Shown here one piece after another: positions 31,950 through 40,182 of a stretch of 41,303 bases of DNA. Each line of letters starts with the position of its first letter. The first letter of the stretch is position 1. The stretch covers positions 1-41,303 of the forward strand of contig JBCCXY010000013.1 of NCBI GenBank assembly GCA_039190895.1. The letters are read 5' to 3'. Origin of the DNA: Ovoidimarina sp039190895 (GTDB taxonomy: Bacteria; Pseudomonadota; Alphaproteobacteria; Rhodobacterales; Rhodobacteraceae). The notes beneath the pieces were generated by a model. That model worked only from the letters and a program-made list of their open reading frames with translations, did no database searches and was not told the DNA's origin. Both the position numbers and the translations under genes were made by a program.

Positions 31950-32402
31950 ATGGAACTGAGCGACGAAATTACTATCAACGCTCCTAAAGACGTGGTCTAT
32001 GCAGCGCTGAACGATCCGGAAGTCCTCCAACGCTGCATCCCTGGCTGCGAAGAGTTGGTCAAGAACTCCGACACCGAACTCGAAGCCACTGTAGTTTTGA
32101 AGGTTGGCCCCGTGAAGGCCCGCTTTGGGGGGCAGGTGACGCTCGACACCGAGGGTGCGCCCGATGCGTTCTCGTTGTCCGGTCAGGGCAATGGCGGCAC
32201 GGCGGGTCACGCCAAGGGCGGCGCGGATGTAACGCTAGAGGCCGACGGCGAACAGACCATACTGCGCTATGAGGCAAAGGCCGAAATCGGCGGAAAGCTG
32301 GCGCAACTCGGCAGCCGCCTGATCCAGAGCACGGCCAAAAAGCTCGCTGCAAAGTTCTTCAAGGCGTTTGCCGACGAGATGGACGAAACGCAGCCCGCCT
32401 AA
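31950..32402 (+). CDS. coxG: CoxG, SRPBCC-family CODH membrane-recruitment protein
   Basis: A 150-residue START/SRPBCC-fold protein beginning MELSDEITINAPKDVVYAAL, with the family block VLQRCIPGCEEL and an amphipathic C-terminal helix. CoxG has been shown in other bacteria to anchor CO dehydrogenase at the membrane; some homologues bind quinone and pass it electrons. AAAAGGAAG lies just upstream of ATG 31950. The stop overlaps the end of the convergent GlxA-type gene by 4 nt, closing the cox cluster. Confidence 0.94.
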   Translation: MELSDEITINAPKDVVYAALNDPEVLQRCIPGCEELVKNSDTELEATVVLKVGPVKARFGGQVTLDTEGAPDAFSLSGQGNGGTAGHAKGGADVTLEADGEQTILRYEAKAEIGGKLAQLGSRLIQSTAKKLAAKFFKAFADEMDETQPA

Positions 32403-33364
32403 CCGGCAATCCCGAACCGATCCCGGTATAGCGCAGGCGTCACGCCCAACTCCCGAAGGAATGCGCGGCGCATACGTTCGACGTCGCCGAACCCACAGGC
32501 GCCCGCGATGGCCTTGACGCTACGATCTGTGGTTTCCAGCAGATCGCGCGCGGTTTCCAGCCGGATCGCCTCCACCGCCTTGGCCGGGGTCGTGCCCGTG
32601 ACCGATCCGTAAAGCCGGTGGAAACTACGCAGGCTCATGCCCTGCTGTTCCGCCAGGCGCTCTACCTTGAGGTCCGTTTGCAGGTTCTCGGCAATCCACC
32701 GGTGTAGCCCCTCAAACCGGCCCTCACGATCTTGCTTTTGCCGGCGAAGCACCGGACTGAACTGTGATTGCCCACCCGGCCGAACCATGTACGTCACAAG
32801 TGCCTGCGCGCGTTCCAAAGCCGCATCCTGGCCCAGATCCTCGGCCACAATCCCAAGCGACATGTCGATGCCTGACGTCACCCCCGCGGACGTCCAGACG
32901 TTCTGATCCTTGATGTAAATCGGATCCTCTTCAACAAGCACATCCGGATAGGCTGTCGCCAACGCCTCGAAATCGTCCCAATGCGTAACTGCTCGACGCC
33001 CATCCAGAAGACCGGTTGCCGCCAATGCAATCGCCCCTGAACAGACCGAGCAAATGCGGCGGGACGCAGAGATAAGGGCCGTCAGGCCATGAACGAACGC
33101 CGCGTCTTCGACAGCCCCATAAACCCCATCCCCGCCAACCACGATCAGCGTATCAATTGCGCGATCCGCCCAATGCCCCATCGGCTCTGTTTCAACCGTC
33201 AGAACCGTGTCCGACAGAACGACCCCACCAGCCAGAGACACGTTCGCCACGTCATAAGCCAACGCCCCAGTCCCGGCATGCCGCGCCCAAGCAAAGACCT
33301 GCAGTGGTCCGGCGAGATCAAGAAGCGAGATCTCGGGGAACACCACGAACACTACCTGGCGCAT
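32399..33364 (-). CDS. GlxA-family AraC-type regulator with DJ-1/PfpI domain
   Basis: A 321-residue regulator. The N-terminal ~190 residues have the DJ-1/PfpI-like fold: FPEISLLDLAGPLQVF, and the nucleophile-elbow ICSVCSGAIALA. The C-terminal ~110 residues carry an AraC HTH pair: VERLAEQQGMSLRSFHRLY and VKAIAGACGFGDVERMRRAF. The start at 33364 (MRQVVFVV) is preferred; GTG 33385 would overlap a dyad that looks like an operator. It is divergent from a DJ-1-family gene, its probable target. It is convergent with coxG and need not belong to the cox system. Confidence 0.9.
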   Translation of the reverse strand: MRQVVFVVFPEISLLDLAGPLQVFAWARHAGTGALAYDVANVSLAGGVVLSDTVLTVETEPMGHWADRAIDTLIVVGGDGVYGAVEDAAFVHGLTALISASRRICSVCSGAIALAATGLLDGRRAVTHWDDFEALATAYPDVLVEEDPIYIKDQNVWTSAGVTSGIDMSLGIVAEDLGQDAALERAQALVTYMVRPGGQSQFSPVLRRQKQDREGRFEGLHRWIAENLQTDLKVERLAEQQGMSLRSFHRLYGSVTGTTPAKAVEAIRLETARDLLETTDRSVKAIAGACGFGDVERMRRAFLRELGVTPALYRDRFGIAG

Positions 33365-33382
33365 TTTGGCAGAAATTGCGGT

Positions 33383-33398
33383 CACAATGTCATTTGTG
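33383..33398. promoter_or_regulatory. Dyad CACAA-N6-TTGTG between glxA-type and DJ-1 genes
   Basis: A 5-bp inverted repeat with a 6-nt spacer, 19 nt from the chosen glxA-type start and 46 nt from the DJ-1 gene start. A shared operator position is plausible. Confidence 0.35.
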
Positions 33399-33443
33399 CC
33401 AGCCTCGTTCCACGTAGTCTAGGGCGAAACCAGGAGGTGCCAC

Positions 33444-34058
33444 ATGAAATCACTCGCCATATTCCTCTTCCCCGGGGTGCAAACCCTAGACCTGTTCGGG
33501 CCCGTTGAGTTGCTGGGCGGCTTCGAAGACCGGATCGCCATGACGCTGGTTGCTGAGACACCCGCCCCCGTCGTGACCCGGCACGGCCAGCGTGTCGTGC
33601 CGAACAAGACCATCGAAGACGGAACCGACTACGACATCCTGCTCATCCCCGGCGGCGACCGAGCCATCGCCGCCGGACGGCGCCCAGCCGCCACCAAGTG
33701 GATTGTGGCAACCTGTGAAAAAGCAGAACTGATCATGACGGTCTGCACCGGAAGCATCCTGCTCGCGATGACGGGGGTTCTCGATGGTCGACGGGCCACA
33801 ACGAACAAACAGGATTTCCGCGATACGATCCCGCTTGGCCCCGCTGTGGACTGGGTGGCGGAAGCCCGCTGGGTGCGCGACGGCAAGATCTACACCTCCT
33901 CTGGCGTGTCGGCGGGGATGGACATGACCCTCGCTGTACTCGCCGACCTGTTCGGCGAGCACGAAGCCGAGAAGCGAGCAGACGGCATCGAATACCAATG
34001 GCACAAGAACCCGACATGGGACCCGTTTGCTGCCAAGGCCGGGCTTGGCGCGGCATGA
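33444..34058 (+). CDS. DJ-1/PfpI-family protein
   Basis: A 204-residue protein of the DJ-1/PfpI superfamily, closest in look to isonitrile hydratase-like members. The N-terminus FPGVQTLDLFGPVELLG carries the conserved acidic residue. The nucleophile elbow MTVCTGSILLA contains Cys101, with the downstream SGVSAGMDM helix. Substrate unknown. CAGGAGG lies 6-12 nt upstream. The stop overlaps the next gene as ATGA. The divergent GlxA-type regulator, which has the same fold in its sensor, probably controls it. Confidence 0.92.
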   Translation: MKSLAIFLFPGVQTLDLFGPVELLGGFEDRIAMTLVAETPAPVVTRHGQRVVPNKTIEDGTDYDILLIPGGDRAIAAGRRPAATKWIVATCEKAELIMTVCTGSILLAMTGVLDGRRATTNKQDFRDTIPLGPAVDWVAEARWVRDGKIYTSSGVSAGMDMTLAVLADLFGEHEAEKRADGIEYQWHKNPTWDPFAAKAGLGAA

Positions 34059-34399
34059 GCGTGACCGAGCCGACGGCGTCGATGCTCGGCACGTTCAACC
34101 TTCGCGATACAACCGATCTGGCGACATTCAAGGCCGACTTCGACGCTCTCTGCACGCACCTTGTGGACGTGGGCATGCTGCTATCCTGGCGATTGCTGGA
34201 GCGGGCCTATCACGATGGCTTCGACGCCGCGTTTCCCGAAACACACCTTGTGATCGAAATGCGCTTCCGTGACCACGAAACTGCCCAGAAAACATGGGAC
34301 CATTTCGCGTCCCACAAGCCGCCGATCAGTGCGCTCCACGGCGCAGTCACCCGTCAAGTGAAGGACGCGCATTTCGCGCTCTGCCACGAGGTGTCCTAA
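34055..34399 (+). CDS. Small protein coupled to DJ-1 gene, possible α/β-barrel fold
   Basis: A 114-residue soluble protein. The pattern (strand LGTFNLRD, helix ATFKADFDALCTHLVD, strand SWRLLER, strand HLVIEMRFRD, helix AQKTWDHFAS) suggests a ferredoxin-like dimeric α/β-barrel, resembling DUF6614-type sequences. That is an impression. It is translationally coupled to the DJ-1-family gene and likely acts in the same pathway. No catalytic residues can be named. Confidence 0.65.
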   Translation: MSVTEPTASMLGTFNLRDTTDLATFKADFDALCTHLVDVGMLLSWRLLERAYHDGFDAAFPETHLVIEMRFRDHETAQKTWDHFASHKPPISALHGAVTRQVKDAHFALCHEVS

Positions 34400-34492
34400 C
34401 GAGCCGTTCACCACAGACTCTCAGGTCCACCTCCGTTTAACTCGATTGAAACGCCCCACTCCTAGCCCTGCAAACAGAGTGGAGCGAGCGCA

Positions 34493-36643
34493 GTGCACCA
34501 GGATCATCCAATTTTAGGCAATGGGAGATTAGGATCGTTTCCAAGAGTTTCAGTAAAATACTACATTATTGTTCCAATATTTCTATTGGTTGGAATCTGT
34601 AATTACTTCGTAACCATCATATTGATCGACTACAGCGAAGAAAGCCAAACTTCGGCATTCATTCAGCGAAACACAACGAATATTCGTGCACTCGCGCCCA
34701 CCCTGGCGTTCAGTGTGTGGGAGTTTAATCAGGACCGCGCGCTCAGCACGATTGCCGGGCTCGACGACGGGAAATCGTTTCGCTCCGCGTCGGTACTGAC
34801 GGATGGCCTCGTCTTCGCCTCCAACGGCCGCCCAGAGCTGGAAGCAGGCGCGGTCGTTGACATAATCAACGCAACCGGGCAGCCGATCTTTGACGGCGCC
34901 TACGCCATTCAGGACGGCGCATTGTTCGTTCGGTACCCCATTTGGCTCGAAGACAAAGACCGCCAGGTCGCAACGGTTGTTGCAGAGTTCGGGATGGATG
35001 CGCTGGCTGCCCAGAACGCGCAGGTCGCAAGTCGCATTCAAAGCATCGCGGCCCTCGGAAGCTTCGCAGTCCTCGTTGGCATCATCGTGTTTGCATGGCT
35101 GTCCAACCGTTTGCTTGGACGTGTCGCAGTCAGCATCACAAGCGTGGCGGAGGGGGAACTTGACACGCACATTAATCTTCGCAGCGCGATTTCAGAGCTC
35201 CAAGATATTGAAACCGCGCTGCAACAACTACGCCGCGACGCCCAGCAACTTATTGAACTGAAGTCACAATCTCGCGCCGCAGAGCAGATCCAGCACATGG
35301 CCCTGCACGACGCGCTGACGGGTCTGGGCAATCGTCGCTACCTCGATGATTTCAAGAGGCATCTCGACGAACGTCCACTCGACGCATGGCTCGAAATCCT
35401 CCACATCGATCTCGACGGCTTCAAAGAAGTCAATGATCGCGCAGGGCATGAAGCGGGCGACAAGTTGCTCCAAACCACCAGTGACCGCCTGAAGGCCATG
35501 GTGCGAACGGACGATTGGGTCTTCCGGATCGGCGGTGACGAGTTCGTCGTGATCCGGGATCGTGGGTCACATCAGGGGTCAGAACTCGCTCCCTCCGAAC
35601 TGGCATCTGCAATCGTGTCGCGCCTTAGCCAACCCTGCACGATTGAAGATCAGACCCACTCGGTCGGGGCTTCGGTTGGCGTAGTGACCGTTCCGCTTCA
35701 GAACCTCGACTTCGACAAGGCGCTCGGCGACGCCGACATCGCAATGTACGCTGCGAAAGCCGCCGGCAAACGCGGCTTCGTCCACTTCACACCGTATCTG
35801 CGCGAGGCAACGCAAGAGAGGCAAAGGCTCTCTGCCAGCCTTGAACAGGCAATTGGCGATCTGGAGCTTCAGCCATATTACCAACCAAAAGTCGACGCCG
35901 AAAATTTTGCACTCAGCGGGGCCGAAGCGCTCGTGCGATGGCACCACCCCGAAAAGGGTATTCTTGGCCCTGCAAGCTTCCTGGATTTGGCTAAAGAAAG
36001 GGGCTTTCTTGTCGAAATCGACAAGCTCCTGTTTCAACGCGTCTGCAACGACATCACGATCTGGCGTGAAGCGGGTCTGGTGGTTCCGAAGATCTCAGTC
36101 AATCTGTCGGGACCTCGCCTGTCAGACCCAGCACTGATCAGCGATCTGAAGTCGGCAAACATTTCGCCCGGGTCGCTCTCGTTCGAATTGTTGGAAACGG
36201 TTTACCTGGACGACGTGTCCGAAGACGTCCTGCATCGGCTTGATGAGATACGGGATCTCGGCGTTTCCATTGAGCTCGACGACTTCGGCAGTGGCCATGC
36301 CTCCATGGTCAGCCTGCTCCAGATCGCGCCCGATCACCTGAAGATCGACAAACGATTTGTTCAGGATCTTGCCCCAGACAGCCAATCCGCACGGCTCGTC
36401 TCTCAGATTGTGGAGATCGGGAAAAGTCTTGGCATCGCAGCAACCGCAGAAGGGGTTGAGACGTTGGAGCAGGCACAGCTCCTCTACGAACTCGGCTGCA
36501 CGACACTGCAGGGTTACCACTTTGGCAAGCCTTGCCCCGCCCAAGAATTCTGCAAGGAGTACCTGGAACGTGATCAGAACCATGCTTTTGCCCCTCTCGA
36601 TGCTGATCGCAGCATCGACCTGGGGCGCCGACGCTCAGGCTGA
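34493..36643 (+). CDS. Membrane GGDEF-EAL c-di-GMP signalling protein
   Basis: A 716-residue sensor with two membrane helices (about 24-46 and 184-204) flanking a ~135-residue periplasmic domain that contains LAFSVWEFNQDRA. A HAMP-like linker and coiled coil follow (205-270). GGDEF: DLDGFKEVND, an I-site RTDD (338-341) exactly five residues before GGDEF (347-351), so cyclase activity and product inhibition are expected. EAL: EAL (478-480), Asn537, Glu565/568 region, DDFGSG (596-601), Lys617/620 and AEGVET look intact, so phosphodiesterase is possible too. GTG start with TGGAG upstream. The first ~120 nt are notably AT-rich. Its 3' end overlaps the binding-protein gene. Confidence 0.93.
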   Translation: MHQDHPILGNGRLGSFPRVSVKYYIIVPIFLLVGICNYFVTIILIDYSEESQTSAFIQRNTTNIRALAPTLAFSVWEFNQDRALSTIAGLDDGKSFRSASVLTDGLVFASNGRPELEAGAVVDIINATGQPIFDGAYAIQDGALFVRYPIWLEDKDRQVATVVAEFGMDALAAQNAQVASRIQSIAALGSFAVLVGIIVFAWLSNRLLGRVAVSITSVAEGELDTHINLRSAISELQDIETALQQLRRDAQQLIELKSQSRAAEQIQHMALHDALTGLGNRRYLDDFKRHLDERPLDAWLEILHIDLDGFKEVNDRAGHEAGDKLLQTTSDRLKAMVRTDDWVFRIGGDEFVVIRDRGSHQGSELAPSELASAIVSRLSQPCTIEDQTHSVGASVGVVTVPLQNLDFDKALGDADIAMYAAKAAGKRGFVHFTPYLREATQERQRLSASLEQAIGDLELQPYYQPKVDAENFALSGAEALVRWHHPEKGILGPASFLDLAKERGFLVEIDKLLFQRVCNDITIWREAGLVVPKISVNLSGPRLSDPALISDLKSANISPGSLSFELLETVYLDDVSEDVLHRLDEIRDLGVSIELDDFGSGHASMVSLLQIAPDHLKIDKRFVQDLAPDSQSARLVSQIVEIGKSLGIAATAEGVETLEQAQLLYELGCTTLQGYHFGKPCPAQEFCKEYLERDQNHAFAPLDADRSIDLGRRRSG

Positions 36644-37673
36644 AGACGAGCTGAATGTCCTTTTCCTGAACCCCGGGTTCGAAACAGGGTTCTGGGGCAG
36701 TGTGTCCGACACCATGCGGGCTGCTGCGGAAGATCTGCGCATCAATCTGGAAATCATGGACGCGGACCGCGACCGTATCCGGATGCTCGATCAGGCCCAG
36801 ACCGCTATCGGGCGGGAAACGCTTCCCGACTACGTGGTCGTCGTGAACGAACTTCAACAAGGGCCCCAGCTTGCCCAGATGTTCGAAGACGCGGGCATCC
36901 CGTACCTCTTCCTTCTGAACCGGCTGTCGGATGAGCAATTGGATGCCCTCCAATCAAACGGCGGGCTAGACCACTACCTCGGCTCGATCTCACCTCGGAA
37001 CTTCGACACCGGCTACATGACCGCGCGGGCGTTGATCGAGGCGACCCGGGCGGAACGGCCCGAAGGCGAGATCCGCGTGCTCGCTCTGCTGGGCGACACC
37101 GCAACCCCCGCAGCGGTAGAGCGGGAGGCCGGGATGCGTCAGGCCGTGTCCGAGTATCCGGGGGTCGAAATCGCCCGCGCCTTTTCTGTCGACTGGCTGT
37201 TTGATCGCGCCAAATCGGCTGTGGCGCTGTTTCTCGCGCGCGAGTCAACAGACATCATCTGGACGGCCAGCGGCCCCATCGCATTCGGCGCAATGGAGGC
37301 GGTGCGCGAAGCGAATCTGGAGCCCGGAAGGGACATTCGCTTCGCGGGCGTCGGCTGGTTCCCAAACGCGCTGGACGCCGTGGCCGAGGAAACGATGACG
37401 ATGACCTACGGCGGCTACTTCATCTCGGGCGCATGGTCGATGGTGATGCTCCGCGACATCCACGAAGGCGTGGGCATGGAAGACGGCGGCGAAGTCGAAG
37501 CCCCGCTGACCGGCGTCGATCAAAGCAACATCGGCGATTTCCAAACCTATGTCCGCAACGTGGAGTGGGGCGTCGTCGACTTTGCGAGCTTCCTCCGCAC
37601 GAACACCCAGGCCCCAACCTACGACTTTTCCGTCGATGCGTTGTTCCGCGAGATTGTTGCAGGCGAGGGGTGA
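36570..37673 (+). CDS. Periplasmic sugar-binding-like protein paired with GGDEF-EAL
   Basis: A 367-residue type I periplasmic binding protein (Peripla_BP-like, ribose/LuxP fold). The GTG start at 36570 has AAGGAG 11-16 nt upstream and gives a good signal peptide (MIRTMLLPLSML...ADAQA); ATG 36582 would lose its positive charge. Key blocks are LNPGFETGFWGS, VVVNELQQG, LLGDTATPAAVEREAGMRQA and DIIWTASGPIAFGAMEA. It begins 74 nt inside the GGDEF-EAL gene, so production is coupled. No permease or ATPase is near, which argues for sensing rather than transport. Probable ligand: a small sugar-like molecule or autoinducer-like compound (inference). Confidence 0.88.
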   Translation: MIRTMLLPLSMLIAASTWGADAQAEDELNVLFLNPGFETGFWGSVSDTMRAAAEDLRINLEIMDADRDRIRMLDQAQTAIGRETLPDYVVVVNELQQGPQLAQMFEDAGIPYLFLLNRLSDEQLDALQSNGGLDHYLGSISPRNFDTGYMTARALIEATRAERPEGEIRVLALLGDTATPAAVEREAGMRQAVSEYPGVEIARAFSVDWLFDRAKSAVALFLARESTDIIWTASGPIAFGAMEAVREANLEPGRDIRFAGVGWFPNALDAVAEETMTMTYGGYFISGAWSMVMLRDIHEGVGMEDGGEVEAPLTGVDQSNIGDFQTYVRNVEWGVVDFASFLRTNTQAPTYDFSVDALFREIVAGEG

Positions 37674-37675
37674 GC

Positions 37676-38748
37676 ATGGGGATGTGGCGCAAGACCTTCC
37701 TCATCGTTGTCCTCATCAGCTTCATCCCACTTCATGCGCTCGCGGGGGCGCCGATCCGTGTCACCTTCATAAATCCGGGGGGCTCTACCGGGTTCTGGGG
37801 CAGCGTGGTCGACGTGATGAAGCATGCGAGCGAAAGCCTGGGGGTCGACCTGGAAGTTCTGCATTCGAACCGCGATCATTCCATAATTGTCGCGCATGCC
37901 GCGAGTGTCGCTGAACGAGCAGAGCCGCCGAACTTCGTGATAATTGTAAACGAGTTGAAGCAAGGCGAACGGCAGTTAGAGCTTTTCGCGGCCGCGGGCA
38001 TCCCAACCTATTTCCTGCTCAACACAATCGAGCCCGCGCGGTTGCGGCACATTGAATCGTCCCTCGGGCGTCCGACCGGGATCGTGGGTTCAATCGTCCC
38101 CGACAATCGGACAGCAGGGTATGAGATGTTGATGGCCCTGGTCGATCAGACCCCGTCGTCTGCACAGCCGATTTCCGTGCTTGCGATTCTGGGCGATGAA
38201 GTCACCCCGGCTGCGTTAGAGCGGGAAGCCGGGTTGCGACAGGCCGCAAACGAACTGGAAAACGTTCAGATCGTCAGGGCATTTTCGGTCCTATGGGATG
38301 CGGACACTGCATTTCAGCGCGTTCGCACCGCAATTGGTCTTATTCGGTTCGACGTGATCTGGGCGGCCAACGACGATCTCGCCCTCGCCGCGCATCGCGC
38401 GTTACAAAGCTGCGACATGCCAGACTGATCGCAGGCCTTAACTGGTCGCATGAGGGGCTTGCCGCGATTGCGGATGGCAAACTGGTCATGTCGCATGGCG
38501 GGCACTTCCTGGCGGGCGCCTATGCCATCGCCGCGTTGCACAATTTAGCAAACCATGGGGTGCAAACCGGCGATGCCGTGTTTCAGATGGCGCCAATCAC
38601 CGAACAGAACGTCTCGCGGTTTTCAGCGGCACTAAGCCAGGAAGGGTGGGCCGGGCTTGACGTTCATCACCTTGCCGAAAGCATGCGCAACGGGGAGCAC
38701 CAATTCGATCCGGTGCGGCTTTTGAACTTGCGCGACGCGCGTCAGTGA
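37676..38748 (+). pseudogene. Second periplasmic binding protein paralogue, frameshifted
   Basis: A paralogue of the preceding gene, starting 2 nt after it with signal peptide MGMWRKTFLIVVLISF. Shared blocks: INPGGSTGFWGS, IIVNELKQG, AILGDEVTPAALEREAGLRQA and FDVIWAANDDLALAAHRAL. Frame 2 stops at TGA 38426-38428 (after DMPD), but homology resumes one base later in frame 1 as LIAGLNWSHEGLAAIADG and continues to 38748. Loss of one C from a CCAGACCTGATC-like stretch would explain it. Either a recent pseudogene or a sequencing error; without the shift it would be a ~357-residue protein. Confidence 0.85.
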
Positions 38749-38766
38749 CCGGCGCAGAATCGCGGT

Positions 38767-40128
38767 TCAGGCCTTTTCGAAACCCCGGGCGATTTCCCAG
38801 TCGGTCACGACGCGGTCGAACTCTTCCTGCTCCCACGTCGCAGCTCGGGTGTAGTGGTCGACCACCGCGTCCCCCATCGCCTCGCGCAGCATGACAGAAC
38901 CGGTGAAGCACTCCGTCGCCGCACGCAGCGTATTCGGGATCTCGGGCACGCTGTCGTCGTCGTACAGATCGCCCGCCGTCGCCGGGGCAAGCTCCAGCTT
39001 ATCCTCAATTCCCTTGATCCCGGCGGCCAATAGCGCGGCCTGCGCATGGTAGGGGTTCATGTCGGACCCCGGGATGCGACACTCGACCCGCACTGCCTTG
39101 GTATCCGCGCCGCACAGTCGGAAACCAGCCGTGCGGTTGTCCACGGACCAAGCGGTTTTCGTGGGCGCAAACGTCCCCTTCGCGAAGCGCTTGTACGAGT
39201 TGATATAGGGCGCGAAAAAGTACGTACAGTCAGCGGCATAGGCGATGAGCCCCGCCATGAACTGCCGCATCAGCTCTGACATGTGATGTTCGCCCGAAGG
39301 ATCATGGAACGCGTTCGCCCCGTCCTTCCAAAGCGACATATGCACGTGGCTCGCGCTGCCGACACGGGTCTGGTGCCACTTTGGCAGGAATGTCGCCGAA
39401 TGCCCTTGCTGCCACGCAATCTCCTTCGCCGCGTGCTTGGCGATTGAGTGATGATCCGCACAAGCCAACGCATCCGCATAGCGAATATTGAGCTCTTCCT
39501 GCCCCGCCTCCGCCTCCCCCTTCGAGTTCTCGATGGGTATCCCGGCCGCGTACAAATGGTTCCGCAGCGGCCGCATCACATGCTCTTCCTTCGAGGTCTG
39601 AAGGATGTGGTAGTCTTCGTTATACGGCCCCAGCGTCTCCAACTCGCGGTAGCCTTCAGCCCGAAGCTGATCGAGCGGCTTACGGAAGATGAAGAACTCC
39701 AACTCCGTCGCCATCATCGGCGCCAGTCCAAGAGCGTCGAGGCGAGCGATCTGCTCTTTCAGCACCTGACGCGGTGCGTGCGGGACGGGCGCGTGGGTGT
39801 GGTGATCGAGGATGTCGCACAGCACCATCACCGTCCCCTCCAGCCACGGCATGGGCCGCAGCGTCGACAGGTCCGGCTTCATGACATAGTCGCCATACCC
39901 CCGCTGCCAGCTTGACGCCGCATAGCCATCCGGCGTCGCCATCTCCAGATCCGTCGCCAGCAAATAGTCGCAGCAATGCGTCTCCTCATGCGCGCTGTCG
40001 AGGAAGTTCGACACATGAAACCGCTTCCCCATCAACCGGCCCTGCATATCAACGAAGCACACAAGCACGGTGTCGACCGAGCCCACCTTGGCCATGTCTT
40101 TCAACACATCTAATGTCAGAGCCATCAT
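38767..40128 (-). CDS. Glutamine-synthetase-family ligase
   Basis: A 453-residue GlnA-fold enzyme. Visible family parts are the β-grasp N-terminal domain (VLVCFVDMQGRLMGKRFHV), ATELEFFIF, ENSKGEAEAGQEELNIRY with metal-binding glutamates, SHVHMSLW, and RVECRIPGSDMNPY. There is no adenylylation-site pattern of classical GlnA. It looks more like the γ-glutamyl-amine ligases (PuuA, GmaS, GlnT types) than housekeeping glutamine synthetase, so the amine substrate is open. ATG 40128 was chosen; ATG 40125 and GTG 40131 are alternatives. A TRAP binding protein precedes it on the same strand. It converges with the frameshifted binding-protein gene. Confidence 0.88.
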   Translation of the reverse strand: MMALTLDVLKDMAKVGSVDTVLVCFVDMQGRLMGKRFHVSNFLDSAHEETHCCDYLLATDLEMATPDGYAASSWQRGYGDYVMKPDLSTLRPMPWLEGTVMVLCDILDHHTHAPVPHAPRQVLKEQIARLDALGLAPMMATELEFFIFRKPLDQLRAEGYRELETLGPYNEDYHILQTSKEEHVMRPLRNHLYAAGIPIENSKGEAEAGQEELNIRYADALACADHHSIAKHAAKEIAWQQGHSATFLPKWHQTRVGSASHVHMSLWKDGANAFHDPSGEHHMSELMRQFMAGLIAYAADCTYFFAPYINSYKRFAKGTFAPTKTAWSVDNRTAGFRLCGADTKAVRVECRIPGSDMNPYHAQAALLAAGIKGIEDKLELAPATAGDLYDDDSVPEIPNTLRAATECFTGSVMLREAMGDAVVDHYTRAATWEQEEFDRVVTDWEIARGFEKA

Positions 40129-40148
40129 CACCGTCCCATGTTTGAACA

Positions 40149-40175
40149 GGGCCCCAAGGCAACGCCCCGGGGCCC
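40149..40175 (-). terminator. GC hairpin between TRAP and glutamine-synthetase-like genes
   Basis: A 7-bp stem GGGCCCC / GGGGCCC with a 13-nt loop, 8 nt past the TRAP gene stop on the minus strand. No U-tract follows, so it may be an attenuator or mRNA-end structure between the genes rather than a full stop. Confidence 0.5.
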
Positions 40176-40182
40176 ATTTGGT

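Noticed and set aside
34456..34482. CCACTC / GAGTGG hairpin before the GGDEF-EAL start as a riboswitch
   Set aside because: Only 6 bp with a 15-nt loop and partial ribosome-site overlap; too weak to claim.
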